Assembly (NCBI GenBank): GCA_937966095.1
Contig: CALCKF010000102.1
Location: 1-64,000, forward strand
From: an uncultured Eubacterium sp.
Lineage (GTDB): Bacteria > Bacillota > Clostridia > Peptostreptococcales > Anaerovoracaceae
DNA length: 64,000 nucleotides
Reading direction: 5' to 3'
Shown here: piece by piece, positions 27,920 to 36,753 of the stretch
How the letters are laid out: every line of letters begins with the position of its first letter
Position numbering within the stretch: position 1 is the stretch's first letter
Notes under the pieces: generated by a model
What the model was told of the DNA's origin: nothing
The model's database searches: none
Seen by the model: only the letters and a program-made list of their open reading frames with translations
Translations under genes and position numbers: made by a program

Positions 27920-29182
27920 ATGAGTAATGAAATAAAGACCATAGCACGCAATATGGGTATAACCAGGTCGGTAGTAAGGCCGAGAGAGGAATCCGATATA
28001 CAGCTCAGAGAGGACAGGATAGGGAAGTATTTCCGGAAATATCTCAATAAATTCATCTTTGTGGAATTTTCGGAGGACTTCATCAAAAAATCAAAAGCGG
28101 GAGACCTGATGCGGGGAGTCCCGATACCACTGAGAAAAAAAGAAGTGAAGGAATTTGCCGGCGGAGACGGCATACCTATGCTGGTAATAGCTGAAAATAT
28201 GGCGTGGGTAATGGGATGCGATCCTCATTTCAAACATACGAAAGACTATGTCGCCATATTGTCAAAACTCTATAACTACAAGCTGTATGAAGGTATGCTG
28301 AAGGAAGGTCGAGATGCTGCCGAAAGAGGCGAAATGGATGATGCATGTATACATTTCAGGGCTTCATTATGTATGAGATATGATTATCTTCATGGTATGT
28401 ACAGTTATGCCAGAGCCTGTCGAGCCATGTACCTTGCCAGCAGCAATGAAGAATATGTGGGCAGATTCAAGGCAGAGGCACTGGATTGGTTCGAGCTTCT
28501 TACAGAAACACATCCAAGGTTTGCACAGGGGTACTATTATCTTGGCTATGCCTATCTCAACATGGGCCTTTATGCAAAAGCGGATATTTCCTGGAAAAAT
28601 TTCATAAGATTCAGCAGAAACGGGAAAGATAGGAAGGAGATAAGAAACAGGCTCAACCAGATACAGGAACCTCTTAGGATAGAGGAAGGATATAATCATA
28701 TAATGGCCGGCAGATATGAAAAGGGAATAGATCTGCTGGAGCCGTTTCTTTCTTCAAGATTCAATGACTGGTGGCCTCTTCATTATTATCTTGGGGTTGC
28801 ATATGAGATGACAGGAAGAAGATCCAAGGCTGTAAGTGAATTGAAAAAAGCGCTGCAGATCAATGGAAGCCATCTTGAAACCATGAAGGAGCTTCTCCTG
28901 ATCTATGAAGATGAAGGAGATAAGGAGAATATCAAAAAGTATTCTGAAAAGATCAAGCTCATAGAGACATCTATGGAAGAAGACCGTGCAAAATTCGTAG
29001 AGGAAATACGAAGAGAAGATGAACATCTGCAGAATGATGAATCCGAGCCTATAGATCCTGAGGTCATAGACATTGATGATATTGAAGATGATGTTCATGC
29101 AGAGGATGAAATCGGCGATGATGAAGTTCGCGAAAAATCCGGTCGTAAAAGGATAGTCAGAAGATTAGGAGATAAAAAATAG
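27920..29182 (+). CDS. Tetratricopeptide-repeat protein, function unknown
   Basis: The 420-residue soluble protein has no signal peptide. An N-terminal region (1-110) has no motif I recognise. The middle (about 110-350) is helical with TPR-like units, for example GYYYLGYAYLNMGLYAKADI and HYYLGVAYEMTGRRSKAVSE. The last 60 residues are strongly acidic and then basic (DDIEDDVHAEDEIGDD, ending RKRIVRRLGDKK). TPR arrays bind peptides or proteins. No catalytic motif is visible. GAGGTGG precedes the ATG. Confidence 0.7.
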   Translation: MSNEIKTIARNMGITRSVVRPREESDIQLREDRIGKYFRKYLNKFIFVEFSEDFIKKSKAGDLMRGVPIPLRKKEVKEFAGGDGIPMLVIAENMAWVMGCDPHFKHTKDYVAILSKLYNYKLYEGMLKEGRDAAERGEMDDACIHFRASLCMRYDYLHGMYSYARACRAMYLASSNEEYVGRFKAEALDWFELLTETHPRFAQGYYYLGYAYLNMGLYAKADISWKNFIRFSRNGKDRKEIRNRLNQIQEPLRIEEGYNHIMAGRYEKGIDLLEPFLSSRFNDWWPLHYYLGVAYEMTGRRSKAVSELKKALQINGSHLETMKELLLIYEDEGDKENIKKYSEKIKLIETSMEEDRAKFVEEIRREDEHLQNDESEPIDPEVIDIDDIEDDVHAEDEIGDDEVREKSGRKRIVRRLGDKK

Positions 29183-29199
29183 AAAAATGAAAAATTAGG

Positions 29200-29228
29200 T
29201 TGACTGAGAATGCGAAGTGATGTATAAT
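29200..29228 (+). promoter_or_regulatory. Promoter of the tRNA cluster
   Basis: TTGACT (29200-29205), a 17-base spacer and TATAAT (29223-29228) give a near-consensus sigma-A promoter 32 bases before the tRNA-Asn gene. It starts 17 bases after the preceding stop. Confidence 0.8.
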
Positions 29229-29260
29229 TTTACTTGTCGTTATGAGGAACAACCTAATAT

Positions 29261-29335
<75 letters not shown>

Positions 29336-29341
29336 ATAAAA

Positions 29342-29379
29342 AAATAATAATCTGAAGCATCGACTTCAGATTATTATTT
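29342..29379 (+). other. Perfect 16-bp hairpin between tRNA-Asn and tRNA-Leu
   Basis: Bases 29342-29357 and 29364-29379 are exact reverse complements around CATCGA. The 3' arm ends one base before tRNA-Leu and is T- and A-rich (TTATTATTT), so it could act as a weak terminator or a processing signal between the two tRNAs. Confidence 0.6.
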
Positions 29380-29468
29380 GCCGGAGTGGCGGAATTGGCA
29401 GACGCACAGGACTTAAAATCCTGCGATCCTCACCGATCGTACCGGTTCGACCCCGGTCTCCGGCACCA
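29380..29468 (+). tRNA. tRNA-Leu (TAA)
   Basis: An 89-base class II tRNA with acceptor stem GCCGGAG/CTCCGGC, anticodon loop CTTAAAA with anticodon TAA (29414-29416), a long variable arm (GATCCTCACCGATC), T loop GGTTCGACCCC and encoded CCA. It reads UUA/UUG leucine codons. Confidence 0.95.
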
Positions 29469-29515
29469 ATAGAATAATACAAATGAATATCACATATATA
29501 AATATATAACATCGT

Positions 29516-29591
<76 letters not shown>

Positions 29592-29599
29592 CAGATCAG

Positions 29600-29629
29600 G
29601 CTCGGAACACATGTTGTTCCGAGCTTTTT
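29600..29629 (+). terminator. Terminator of the tRNA cluster
   Basis: GCTCGGAAC (29600-29608) pairs with GTTCCGAGC (29616-29624), followed by five T residues, 8 bases after the initiator tRNA. Confidence 0.9.
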
Positions 29630-30075
29630 GTATAAAGAAAAGGTGACTGTATTTCTACAGCCACCCCAACTTATTTTTTAGAACCCATCTTTTAAAACTT
29701 AACTAAGAAACATAAGGTATTTGTAAAAAGTATAGAAAATATAGTTAATTCTGTATTTGGATTCGTCGGAATATATAATATCATTGTTTTTCAAGGTCAG
29801 TTATTCTTAATTTTTTAATAGGATTTCCTTTCTTTATTATTCTGTAGTCTAATGGTAGAAGAAAAAAGTGCAAATAGTTATGTGTTATATTATCAGAAGC
29901 TTTTATCAGGATTTATAATAATGAATCTACGATTCTCTTACGCACGGTGCTGGAGTGATATTGGTGCTAAAAAGAAAATTCAATATGTTGTATCTTTAAA
30001 ATACGGTTTACAGATTATTTTTTTGCGACATATCACAAATAAATATGCTTGGAATAATTAAATAATTTCAAAGAC
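29630..30075. other. Gene-poor AT-rich spacer
   Basis: This stretch is AT-rich and holds no convincing gene. A 69-codon open frame at 29852-30061 has no ribosome binding site and no recognisable motif. A short inverted repeat, GGTGaCTGTA/TACAGcCACC, is at 29643-29666. Nothing else stands out. Confidence 0.6.
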
Positions 30076-30103
30076 TTGAAATATTCAGACAAAACTGTAT
30101 ACT
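30076..30103 (+). promoter_or_regulatory. Candidate promoter of the M28 peptidase gene
   Basis: TTGAAA (30076-30081), a 16-base spacer and TATACT (30098-30103), about 55 bases before the start codon. A moderate match to sigma-A consensus. Confidence 0.4.
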
Positions 30104-30157
30104 GTGAATGAAATGATATCATTATCTGTTAAACTTCATGATGGAAAGGAGGAGAAG

Positions 30158-32389
30158 ATGAAAAGGTTTCTAACATATTTATGGCTTACGTTACTTATAG
30201 CGTTGATGATGGGTCTGGCTACATCATGTTCCCAGACCAGTGATCTGTCCATGCAGGACGATGTGGACAAGATGCTCGAGTTCACTTCGGAAGCTACAGA
30301 TCGTGCTGAGGATGTGGCGTATACATTAGCGTATGACATGGATCTGGCAGATGATTCAACTGGTTTCCGAACAGCAGGCTCGGATGCTGAACACAGAGCC
30401 GCGGATTATCTTGTGGAGGAGTTTGAGAAAATCGGTCTGGAGGATGTGACCAAAGAAGCCGTTACTGTGGATAAATGGCAGTTCAATGAGGCTTATGTAA
30501 CGCTGAGCTATACCGATAAGAAAGGAGAAGCGCAGGAGCTGAAAATAGACGATATGGTTTCCTATGCTGCTCAGGGGACGGTACAACTGGGAGGCGATTA
30601 CAGCGAACTTGAGATAGTAGACGTAGGTATGGGAACAGAGGCTGATTATGATGCGTATTACGAAGAGGCCGGGTGCATCGATATGTCAGGCAAGATTGCG
30701 CTGGCAGCAGTAGACCAGTGGAACGAGGTATGGATAGACGGCCCTTATATGGAGGCTGCCACACAGAATGCAGCAGCTCTGATAACGTATTCAATGAGCG
30801 GGTATGCTGAGTACGATGATGATACTATCAACATACAGGATATCTGTGCTCCTGATATGAGGATGCCTTGTACATCTATATCTAAAAATGATGCGAAAAA
30901 AATACAGAATGTGATAAAAAACGGCAGTGACGTTACGGCTGAGATCTTTGTAGATAATGAGATAGGCAGTCAGAACGGCACCAGCTATAATATCACGGGT
31001 ACCATCAAAGGAAGCGGGGATACCGGGCAGAGAATCTTGGTAGCAGGGCATTATGATAAATATTTCTACGGCTTTGAAGATGACTGTACAGCGGTAGGCC
31101 TGGTGGCCGGAATAGCTAAGGCGATGATCGATTCCGGTTATGAGCCTGTAAATGATATAGTGTTCATTGCGCATGGTGCTGAAGAGTTTGGAAGATTTGA
31201 TACATCGACCGACTGGGCGATAGGTTCCTGGGAGATGATCAGAACGGCTCATCCTGAATGGCAGGGGAGCACTCTGGCATTAATAAACTTCGAGATGCCG
31301 AGCGTTAATGATTTCAACAGTACCGGTATAATGAGGACTACCAATGAGGCGGGAACTATAGGAAACACGATGATTGAGTCAGGGCTCATTGGTGATGTGG
31401 AGTCTTTCTATGAAGATGGAATCAAGGTTGTGAATGACGAGCTTATAACCCAGACGGACTGCATCTCCTATCAGTTCAGCGGAGTCCCGGCCTTTATGCC
31501 GAGACAGGAGGACAGAACAGAATGGACTCAGAACAGGTACCATACGCCTAGAGATGACAATAACATAGATGATAACAAGGGAGATGGCGTTCACAGCAAG
31601 GAACTGCTTGAGTACCAGTTATCAGTATATTCAGCTCTGGCAATGTATATCGACGGCACGCCGGCTCTTGAGCTGGATTTCAATAGTAGATGTGATGATT
31701 TTGAGGCTGCTATAAAAGGAACAAAGAAGTATGCCACCGAGGAATCAGTAAAAGCGTATAAGGCAGCGTTGAAGGATCTTAGAACAGAGGCGGCAGAAAA
31801 TCTTGAGGCGGCAAAAGATATAAACACAAGCTATGAAGAGGCATACGCCGCAGACGACAAGGAAGCTATGGAGGCTGCTAGGGCTGAGGGTATTGAACAT
31901 AACCGAAAAGTCCTTGAGGCGTTCAGATATGTACAGGATCAGTTCATGGGGCTTGCTGATTATGAGACTATAGCACTCTATCACGAAGGACTGCAGAGAA
32001 ACCTTGATCTTTATACAGGAGTAGTGGAAGCTCTCAGTGATGGTGAAGTGACGGAAGATGATATATGGCTTCCGGCTGAGATAAACGGCTGGTATGAATA
32101 CTACGCTTATCTTTTCAGCGATGAGGTATGTGAGCTTTCCAACAGCGTGCTGATGAACGACAATGTCCAAAGTAACTGGTCAACAGGTAAAATGAGTATA
32201 GCCCTTGATGATTCATGGAAGACTACCAAAGCTCTATATGGGAAATGGAACGAAGGGGTTACAGATGCCGAGGCATATGAGCCGTTTGCAGAGGAGTATA
32301 ATGAATATATAGATGTACTGAAGGAGTATCTGCAGGAGTATGTAGACAGTGAGACGGAAGCCATGAAAGTGCTGGCTGACATGCTTTAG
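30158..32389 (+). CDS. M28-family zinc peptidase, surface lipoprotein
   Basis: The 743-residue protein starts at ATG 30158, where AAAGGAGG lies at the right distance; an upstream ATG at 30104 is in frame but has no such site. The N-terminus is a lipoprotein signal (MKRFLTYLWLTLLIALMMGLATSC; Cys24 would be lipidated). A protease-associated-like insert precedes the catalytic part, in which GHYD (298-301), a D-rich loop FEDD (306-309) and HGAEEFG (339-345) match M28 metal ligands and the catalytic glutamate. The last 330 residues are helical and charged, of unknown role. It probably trims extracellular peptides. It is the last host gene before the island. Confidence 0.8.
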   Translation: MKRFLTYLWLTLLIALMMGLATSCSQTSDLSMQDDVDKMLEFTSEATDRAEDVAYTLAYDMDLADDSTGFRTAGSDAEHRAADYLVEEFEKIGLEDVTKEAVTVDKWQFNEAYVTLSYTDKKGEAQELKIDDMVSYAAQGTVQLGGDYSELEIVDVGMGTEADYDAYYEEAGCIDMSGKIALAAVDQWNEVWIDGPYMEAATQNAAALITYSMSGYAEYDDDTINIQDICAPDMRMPCTSISKNDAKKIQNVIKNGSDVTAEIFVDNEIGSQNGTSYNITGTIKGSGDTGQRILVAGHYDKYFYGFEDDCTAVGLVAGIAKAMIDSGYEPVNDIVFIAHGAEEFGRFDTSTDWAIGSWEMIRTAHPEWQGSTLALINFEMPSVNDFNSTGIMRTTNEAGTIGNTMIESGLIGDVESFYEDGIKVVNDELITQTDCISYQFSGVPAFMPRQEDRTEWTQNRYHTPRDDNNIDDNKGDGVHSKELLEYQLSVYSALAMYIDGTPALELDFNSRCDDFEAAIKGTKKYATEESVKAYKAALKDLRTEAAENLEAAKDINTSYEEAYAADDKEAMEAARAEGIEHNRKVLEAFRYVQDQFMGLADYETIALYHEGLQRNLDLYTGVVEALSDGEVTEDDIWLPAEINGWYEYYAYLFSDEVCELSNSVLMNDNVQSNWSTGKMSIALDDSWKTTKALYGKWNEGVTDAEAYEPFAEEYNEYIDVLKEYLQEYVDSETEAMKVLADML

Positions 32390-32714
32390 AGTATCATATC
32401 TTAAAAGTATGCAGGTGATTTGTTTATTATAATACTCGGACTTGTGATAACGGGGTATCCAAAGCTTTTTGGGATTTCTCTAAATTAGTTCTGATACAGA
32501 TAAATATTCTGTACTGTAAACTGTACCGCTTTGAAGTCTATGCAAACTAAAAAATAGATACAAGAAAATTGGAATTAACGATATGGGCGGAGCCAATTTT
32601 AAAAGCTCCGTCCATTGACTACATTATGTACATATTAAGGATATCTTTATATTAGAGCATATCTATTCCAAGTATTTTTTACCAAGCTGTCTTTTTTTTG
32701 CAAGGGGAAATTTT
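32390..32714. other. Spacer before the island (original hsp20 upstream region)
   Basis: No gene is seen. One inverted repeat, GGGCGGAGC/GCTCCGTCC, lies at 32585-32613 with no T-tract. By the structure of the island ends, this DNA was next to the hsp20 promoter before integration. Confidence 0.5.
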
Positions 32715-32740
32715 TTAAAAAAATTAGCACTCACCTCTTG
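32715..32740 (+). repeat. Left attachment core (attL), 26-bp direct repeat
   Basis: It is identical to 55838-55863. It contains the left CIRCE arm TTAGCACTC (32724-32732) but is followed by element DNA (GCTCGTTTGG), so the right CIRCE arm is missing here. Confidence 0.85.
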
Positions 32741-32881
32741 GCTCGTTTGGGGTGGTTTTGTCCTGTGGCGTCAGAGCCCGTAAAGCCTTATTTTACAAGG
32801 TTTTTGCGGGTTCTTACTTTTTGTCTGGAGGCGTCAAAAATCGTCATTTTGAAAGAAAATGGTGTAGTAAATGGTGTAGTA
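32730..32881 (+). repeat. Outer left end of the element (copy 1 of about 150 bp)
   Basis: From CTCACCTCTTG onward, this segment matches 35365-35516 with about ten differences by eye. It contains a hairpin (CCCGTAAAGCC ... TTTTTGCGGG, 32777-32810) and two ATGGTGTAGTA words (32859 and 32871, 12 bases apart), which look like integrase arm-binding sites. A further ATGGTGTAAT is at 32921. Confidence 0.85.
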
Positions 32882-33075
32882 AAATTAGCTTTAGACGATG
32901 AAAAGTATAAAAAATCAGGGATGGTGTAATGAATAGAATTTTGATAAAATAAATATAAAATTTTTAATTTAAAGAGATGGTATAACCTTTTTTAGGTATA
33001 AAAATGATCCGGAAGCCAAAGGAAAACATATACTGGAGACACTGGCTCGGATACAGAATAAGGAGAGATACTAAG

Positions 33076-34695
33076 ATGGCTGATTCAACTTTTACAATTT
33101 TTTATTCGTGGCAATCAGATCTTCCTAATAGTACAACTCGCGGACTTATCGAAAGTAGCATCGAAGCAGCGGTTAGAAGCCTTAGAAATACTGTTTCTGT
33201 ATATGCCGATCGCGACACGCAGGGGGTGACTGGTTCGCCAGACATTGTACAAACTATTTTCTCAAAGATTGACGAATGTGATGTATTTGTAGCAGATGTT
33301 ACATCGGTTGCTACATATCATCCTTTGGATAAAGACGGAAATGAGACAGATAGACTTAAAGCAACGCCCAATGCCAATGTTATGATTGAACTTGGTTATG
33401 CTACGCAAGTTGTGGGCTGGGATAATATTATTTGTATAATGAATGATGATTATAATCATGATGGGGAAATTCCGTTTGATATAGAGCACCATAGGCTTAC
33501 ACACTTCTCGTTAATCGGAAAAGAAAAAGCGGAAGTTTGCAAGCAATTGAGAGACATTGTTGCCGATACTGTTATGAATGTAATGGAAAACGGAAAAAGA
33601 GTACAACCTCAGTTCTCAAACATTTCTATTGGAAGTTGGAACGGTGAAACAAAGGCAGTTAGCAAAAATTTGATGCCCTATAATGTTCATGTGTCAGGGC
33701 CTGCAAAGGCTGTAAAAGAGGTAATGCTGGATACAGTTCGAATGTTACTTGAAAACATTCAAACTGCTAAGGTAAGGAATACTGATGAATTGCCTCCTGC
33801 TGAAAAAATCGTGCCAGAGCAGGAAGATACCCAAAATAAAAAAATCATAACAAAAGATGGTATTGAACTTACTCCACTATCAAGCAAAATTCTTTTAGAT
33901 TTTAATAAGTGGAGTCCTGTTATTGTTCAGGAGAAAGAGAAAAAAGATACAATAGAAAAAATAATGACCTACTTGGGAATCGAAGTGGGCATGGAAATAT
34001 TTGATTTTGGCGGATTGAAATGCAAGTTTTCTATGGTTCCCGGTTTTGAAAGTGAGTACGACGGAACAACAGAAGAAAAACAGAAACATGATGATTATGT
34101 CGAAATGGTGGCTACACTTGCGAGAATTCAAATGCTCGAAGCGTATCTAAAGACATTTGATGGATTAATTCTTCTTCCACTTGCAGCTCAAAATGAATCA
34201 TCTGTATCTGATAGCGATATTACTATTTCTATCCAAATTGAAAATTCAACGGCAGAAGCTATATATCCTACAGCAGAGCTTATTTGCGATGACCTAAAAG
34301 GTGTTGAGGGGTACATCTATGAAGATGGACTTGTTGAAATAACCCTTGCTCAGAATGAGACCGTAGATATAAAGAACAGTCGAGATGATAGGTTTTGGGA
34401 CATGGAGGATCAGCGGAGCGAAAGGGATGCCATGCTTCGCGGCGGGATTAATGGTCAGCCGAGATATACGGAAGAAGATTATGTTCGAGAGTTATCAAGA
34501 TATATAGCTTCTCCTGAAGTAGGAACCACTGATGTGTTTTCGTTCCATATTCCTTCATTACATGCGAAAGAATCAAAATGGTTGTCGAGTATGATAATTC
34601 TTAGACCGCTTAAAGAGACTATACAGCTCAGTTATTCAATTAAATCAAGTAGTTCTAATGGTGATTTAGCAGGTACACTTGAGCTTACTGTATAA
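33076..34695 (+). CDS. TIR-like domain protein, probable defence effector
   Basis: The 539-residue protein starts at ATG 33076, preceded by AAGGAGAG. The first 150 residues have a Rossmann-like TIR/nucleotide-hydrolase layout: FTIFYSWQSDLPNS at the N-terminus, CDVFVADVTSV in the middle and PNANVMIELGYAT with a conserved glutamate. Bacterial TIR-type domains often cleave NAD or bind nucleotides in anti-phage systems. The C-terminal two thirds have no motif I recognise; residues 380-520 look beta-rich. No membrane segment is seen. It is alone, with no obvious partner gene, and sits in the remnant outer element. Function is inferred from the N-terminus only. Confidence 0.55.
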   Translation: MADSTFTIFYSWQSDLPNSTTRGLIESSIEAAVRSLRNTVSVYADRDTQGVTGSPDIVQTIFSKIDECDVFVADVTSVATYHPLDKDGNETDRLKATPNANVMIELGYATQVVGWDNIICIMNDDYNHDGEIPFDIEHHRLTHFSLIGKEKAEVCKQLRDIVADTVMNVMENGKRVQPQFSNISIGSWNGETKAVSKNLMPYNVHVSGPAKAVKEVMLDTVRMLLENIQTAKVRNTDELPPAEKIVPEQEDTQNKKIITKDGIELTPLSSKILLDFNKWSPVIVQEKEKKDTIEKIMTYLGIEVGMEIFDFGGLKCKFSMVPGFESEYDGTTEEKQKHDDYVEMVATLARIQMLEAYLKTFDGLILLPLAAQNESSVSDSDITISIQIENSTAEAIYPTAELICDDLKGVEGYIYEDGLVEITLAQNETVDIKNSRDDRFWDMEDQRSERDAMLRGGINGQPRYTEEDYVRELSRYIASPEVGTTDVFSFHIPSLHAKESKWLSSMIILRPLKETIQLSYSIKSSSSNGDLAGTLELTV

Positions 34696-34741
34696 CGAGA
34701 TACGTCCCATCACTGGAATGATCCAATGGGTAGGGAGCATT

Positions 34742-35040
34742 TTATACTTGGATTACCTGTCCGTTCTTGAAGGTATAGCGGATGTCGTCGATGTTGTGGA
34801 CGATGGCGCAGGCCATCATACTGTGTCAATTTTTAAGGGAGAACTTTGTCAGTACATCGGGCATCTGCTCAAAGGCATTCGGGAAGGTTCCCGTGTTGGC
34901 GCTGGACGTCTACTTATCCTGAATCACGGCGGTGACTTCTTCCAGTCGGGTCTTTGACAGATCGAAGCGTTGTACCAAGTTGTCGTAACGTTTCTGGTAT
35001 TTGGTCTGATTCAGAGGAGACCGTTTCAAGTTGGACCTGT
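34742..35040 (-). pseudogene. Remnant of a large serine recombinase (C-terminal part)
   Basis: Read on the minus strand, the DNA encodes KYQKRYDNLVQRFDLSKTRL, the coiled-coil region typical of large serine recombinases. After an in-frame stop it continues with AFEQMPDVLTKFSLKN, another stop, and VHNIDDIRYTFKNGQVIQV, the usual C-terminal block of that family. At least two stops and probably a frameshift are present, and the catalytic N-terminus is missing. It is a decayed trace of another mobile element. Confidence 0.55.
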
Positions 35041-35108
35041 TTACAAACTGAAGAGAAATGGCTTTCTGTATGGTATATTTATTATATCAACTGCGAGAGG
35101 TTATTTTT

Positions 35109-35366
35109 ATGATGGGAAAACAAAGCTGACAAATCCAAATGGTATTCCTTGACATTGATTCTATAATTCCAGAGGATCATTTTTTGAGATGGATTAAAAA
35201 ATATATAAATTTTGATTTTATATACGAAAAGACAGCTTCATATTATTCTCATGTTGGCAGAAAATCAATTAACTCTGTTGTGCTGATAAAAATGCTGTTG
35301 ATTGGTGATCTTTATGGAATCAGATTAGAGAGGAGACTTGAGGAAGAAGTATCTCTTAATCTTGCT
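35109..35366 (+). pseudogene. Truncated IS1182-type transposase (N-terminal fragment)
   Basis: MMGKQS-stop-QIQMVFLDIDSIIPED followed by GRKSINSVVLIKMLLIGDLY and RLERRLEEEVSLNLA matches the N-terminus of IS1182-family transposases. There is a TGA where a glycine codon is expected (35127-35129). The reading frame is cut after SLNLA, exactly where the second copy of the element's left end begins. No DDE catalytic part is present in the window. Confidence 0.7.
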
Positions 35367-35516
35367 CACCTCTTGGCTCGTTTGGGGTGGTTTTGTCCTG
35401 TGGTGTCGGAGCCCGTAAAGCCTTATTTTACAAGGTTTTTGCGGGTTCTTACTTTTTGTCTGAGAGCGTCAAAATTCGTCATTTTTTGCGAAAATGGTGT
35501 AGTAAATGGTGTAGTG
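35365..35516 (+). repeat. Inner left end of the element (copy 2 of about 150 bp)
   Basis: It matches 32730-32881 from CTCACCTCTTG through two ATGGTGTAG words (35494 and 35506). Only the last 11 bases of the 26-bp core are shared here; upstream is the broken transposase. This looks like the left junction of a second, related element inserted at a secondary site. Confidence 0.85.
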
Positions 35517-35744
35517 GAATAGTATAATTAGTGTGTGTTTACAATAATGATACCAGATTCAAAATAAATGTATATAAAAGAATAAATCATTTTTAATTTA
35601 GGATATGAATTTAAAAATATCATAGGATAATATACCATATAAAAAGCAAAATTGAATCTATATAGATATATAGACATGGGTAAGTAAGAGAGATAGATAC
35701 GTTTTTGAAGATAAAGCGTTGCGGTATAAAATGGAGGAAATAAA

Positions 35745-36644
35745 ATGAAAGGAGATAATAATCCGATTAAGCAACATTATGTGCCACAGGTATATCTGCG
35801 AAACTTTTGTGGACAAAATGGTGTTCTTTATGTTTTGAATAAGAGTACCGGGAAAATTTTTTCTACGGGCACAGCAGGCGTAGGGTTCGAAAAACATTTT
35901 TATACATTGGATAAACTTGAGGATCCCTATTGTTGGGAAAAAGCTTATGCAAGAAATATTGAGCCTTTGATGCGGGACTTATGGTTTAAAATAGTGCCTA
36001 AAGTTAATATACTTGTTCAGAATGGATGTTGCATTATTAATGAAAATGAAAAAATGCAATTAGCTTTTATAATGGTTATGCAGTTGCTACGTGGAAAACA
36101 AACGAGGAAGCATGAAGAAGAATTATTTAGAGAATTACTTCCTGATATATTCAAAAAGGCTAAAGAAAATTTCGGTCCATTAACTTTACATCAGACAGAA
36201 TTTTTAGATTCTATTAAATCGGATCCATATTATCTTAAACAAATTGCTATGGAACTAACAATGGATACTGAAAGAATTATGCGGTATACAGCCATTCTTG
36301 GATGGCATAAATTTATTTTTTTTCATTTGTGTGGAGAGAAGGAATTTGTGACAAGTGACAATCCAGTGATGTTTTTAAATAGCTATACAACTGATCCAAG
36401 ACCATTTGTGAATGGATTATTGAAAAAAAAGACTATTGTTTATTATCCTATTTCTTCTAAGGTACTTGTTTGTGTAGTGCATCCAGATACTTATTTTCAA
36501 AAATATATGCATATGGATAGGTGTTTGTTTCATTTAAATGAAAACCAAGATAAAGAGTTCATTGTTTTTATAAATCGTAAACAACGGGAACAGTGCCATG
36601 ATCAAGTTTATGCATCCAAAAAGGCATCTTTAGACGAATTATAA
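35745..36644 (+). CDS. DUF4238 protein, function unknown
   Basis: The 299-residue protein begins with KQHYVPQVYLRNFCGQNGVLYVLN, the signature of the DUF4238 family, and the conserved middle block FVTSDNPVMFLN is near residue 205. It has no signal peptide and no membrane segment. DUF4238 proteins are often found on mobile elements and in defence islands, but no activity is established that I know of. GGAGG precedes the ATG. It is 109 bases upstream of the SMEK ATPase gene on the same strand and equally AT-rich, so the two may have arrived together. Confidence 0.7.
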   Translation: MKGDNNPIKQHYVPQVYLRNFCGQNGVLYVLNKSTGKIFSTGTAGVGFEKHFYTLDKLEDPYCWEKAYARNIEPLMRDLWFKIVPKVNILVQNGCCIINENEKMQLAFIMVMQLLRGKQTRKHEEELFRELLPDIFKKAKENFGPLTLHQTEFLDSIKSDPYYLKQIAMELTMDTERIMRYTAILGWHKFIFFHLCGEKEFVTSDNPVMFLNSYTTDPRPFVNGLLKKKTIVYYPISSKVLVCVVHPDTYFQKYMHMDRCLFHLNENQDKEFIVFINRKQREQCHDQVYASKKASLDEL

Positions 36645-36753
36645 AATAAGTACACTTGTTTTATGATGGTTGATTTCATTTGTGGTGTGTGGAAGAGTAG
36701 AGTTTCGGTGAATTTTTATTAGAACAGATTATTTTTCGAAAGAGGAAAAAGTA

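Noticed and set aside
29852..30061. Open frame of 69 codons
   Set aside because: No ribosome binding site, no motif, and position in an AT-rich spacer; likely chance.
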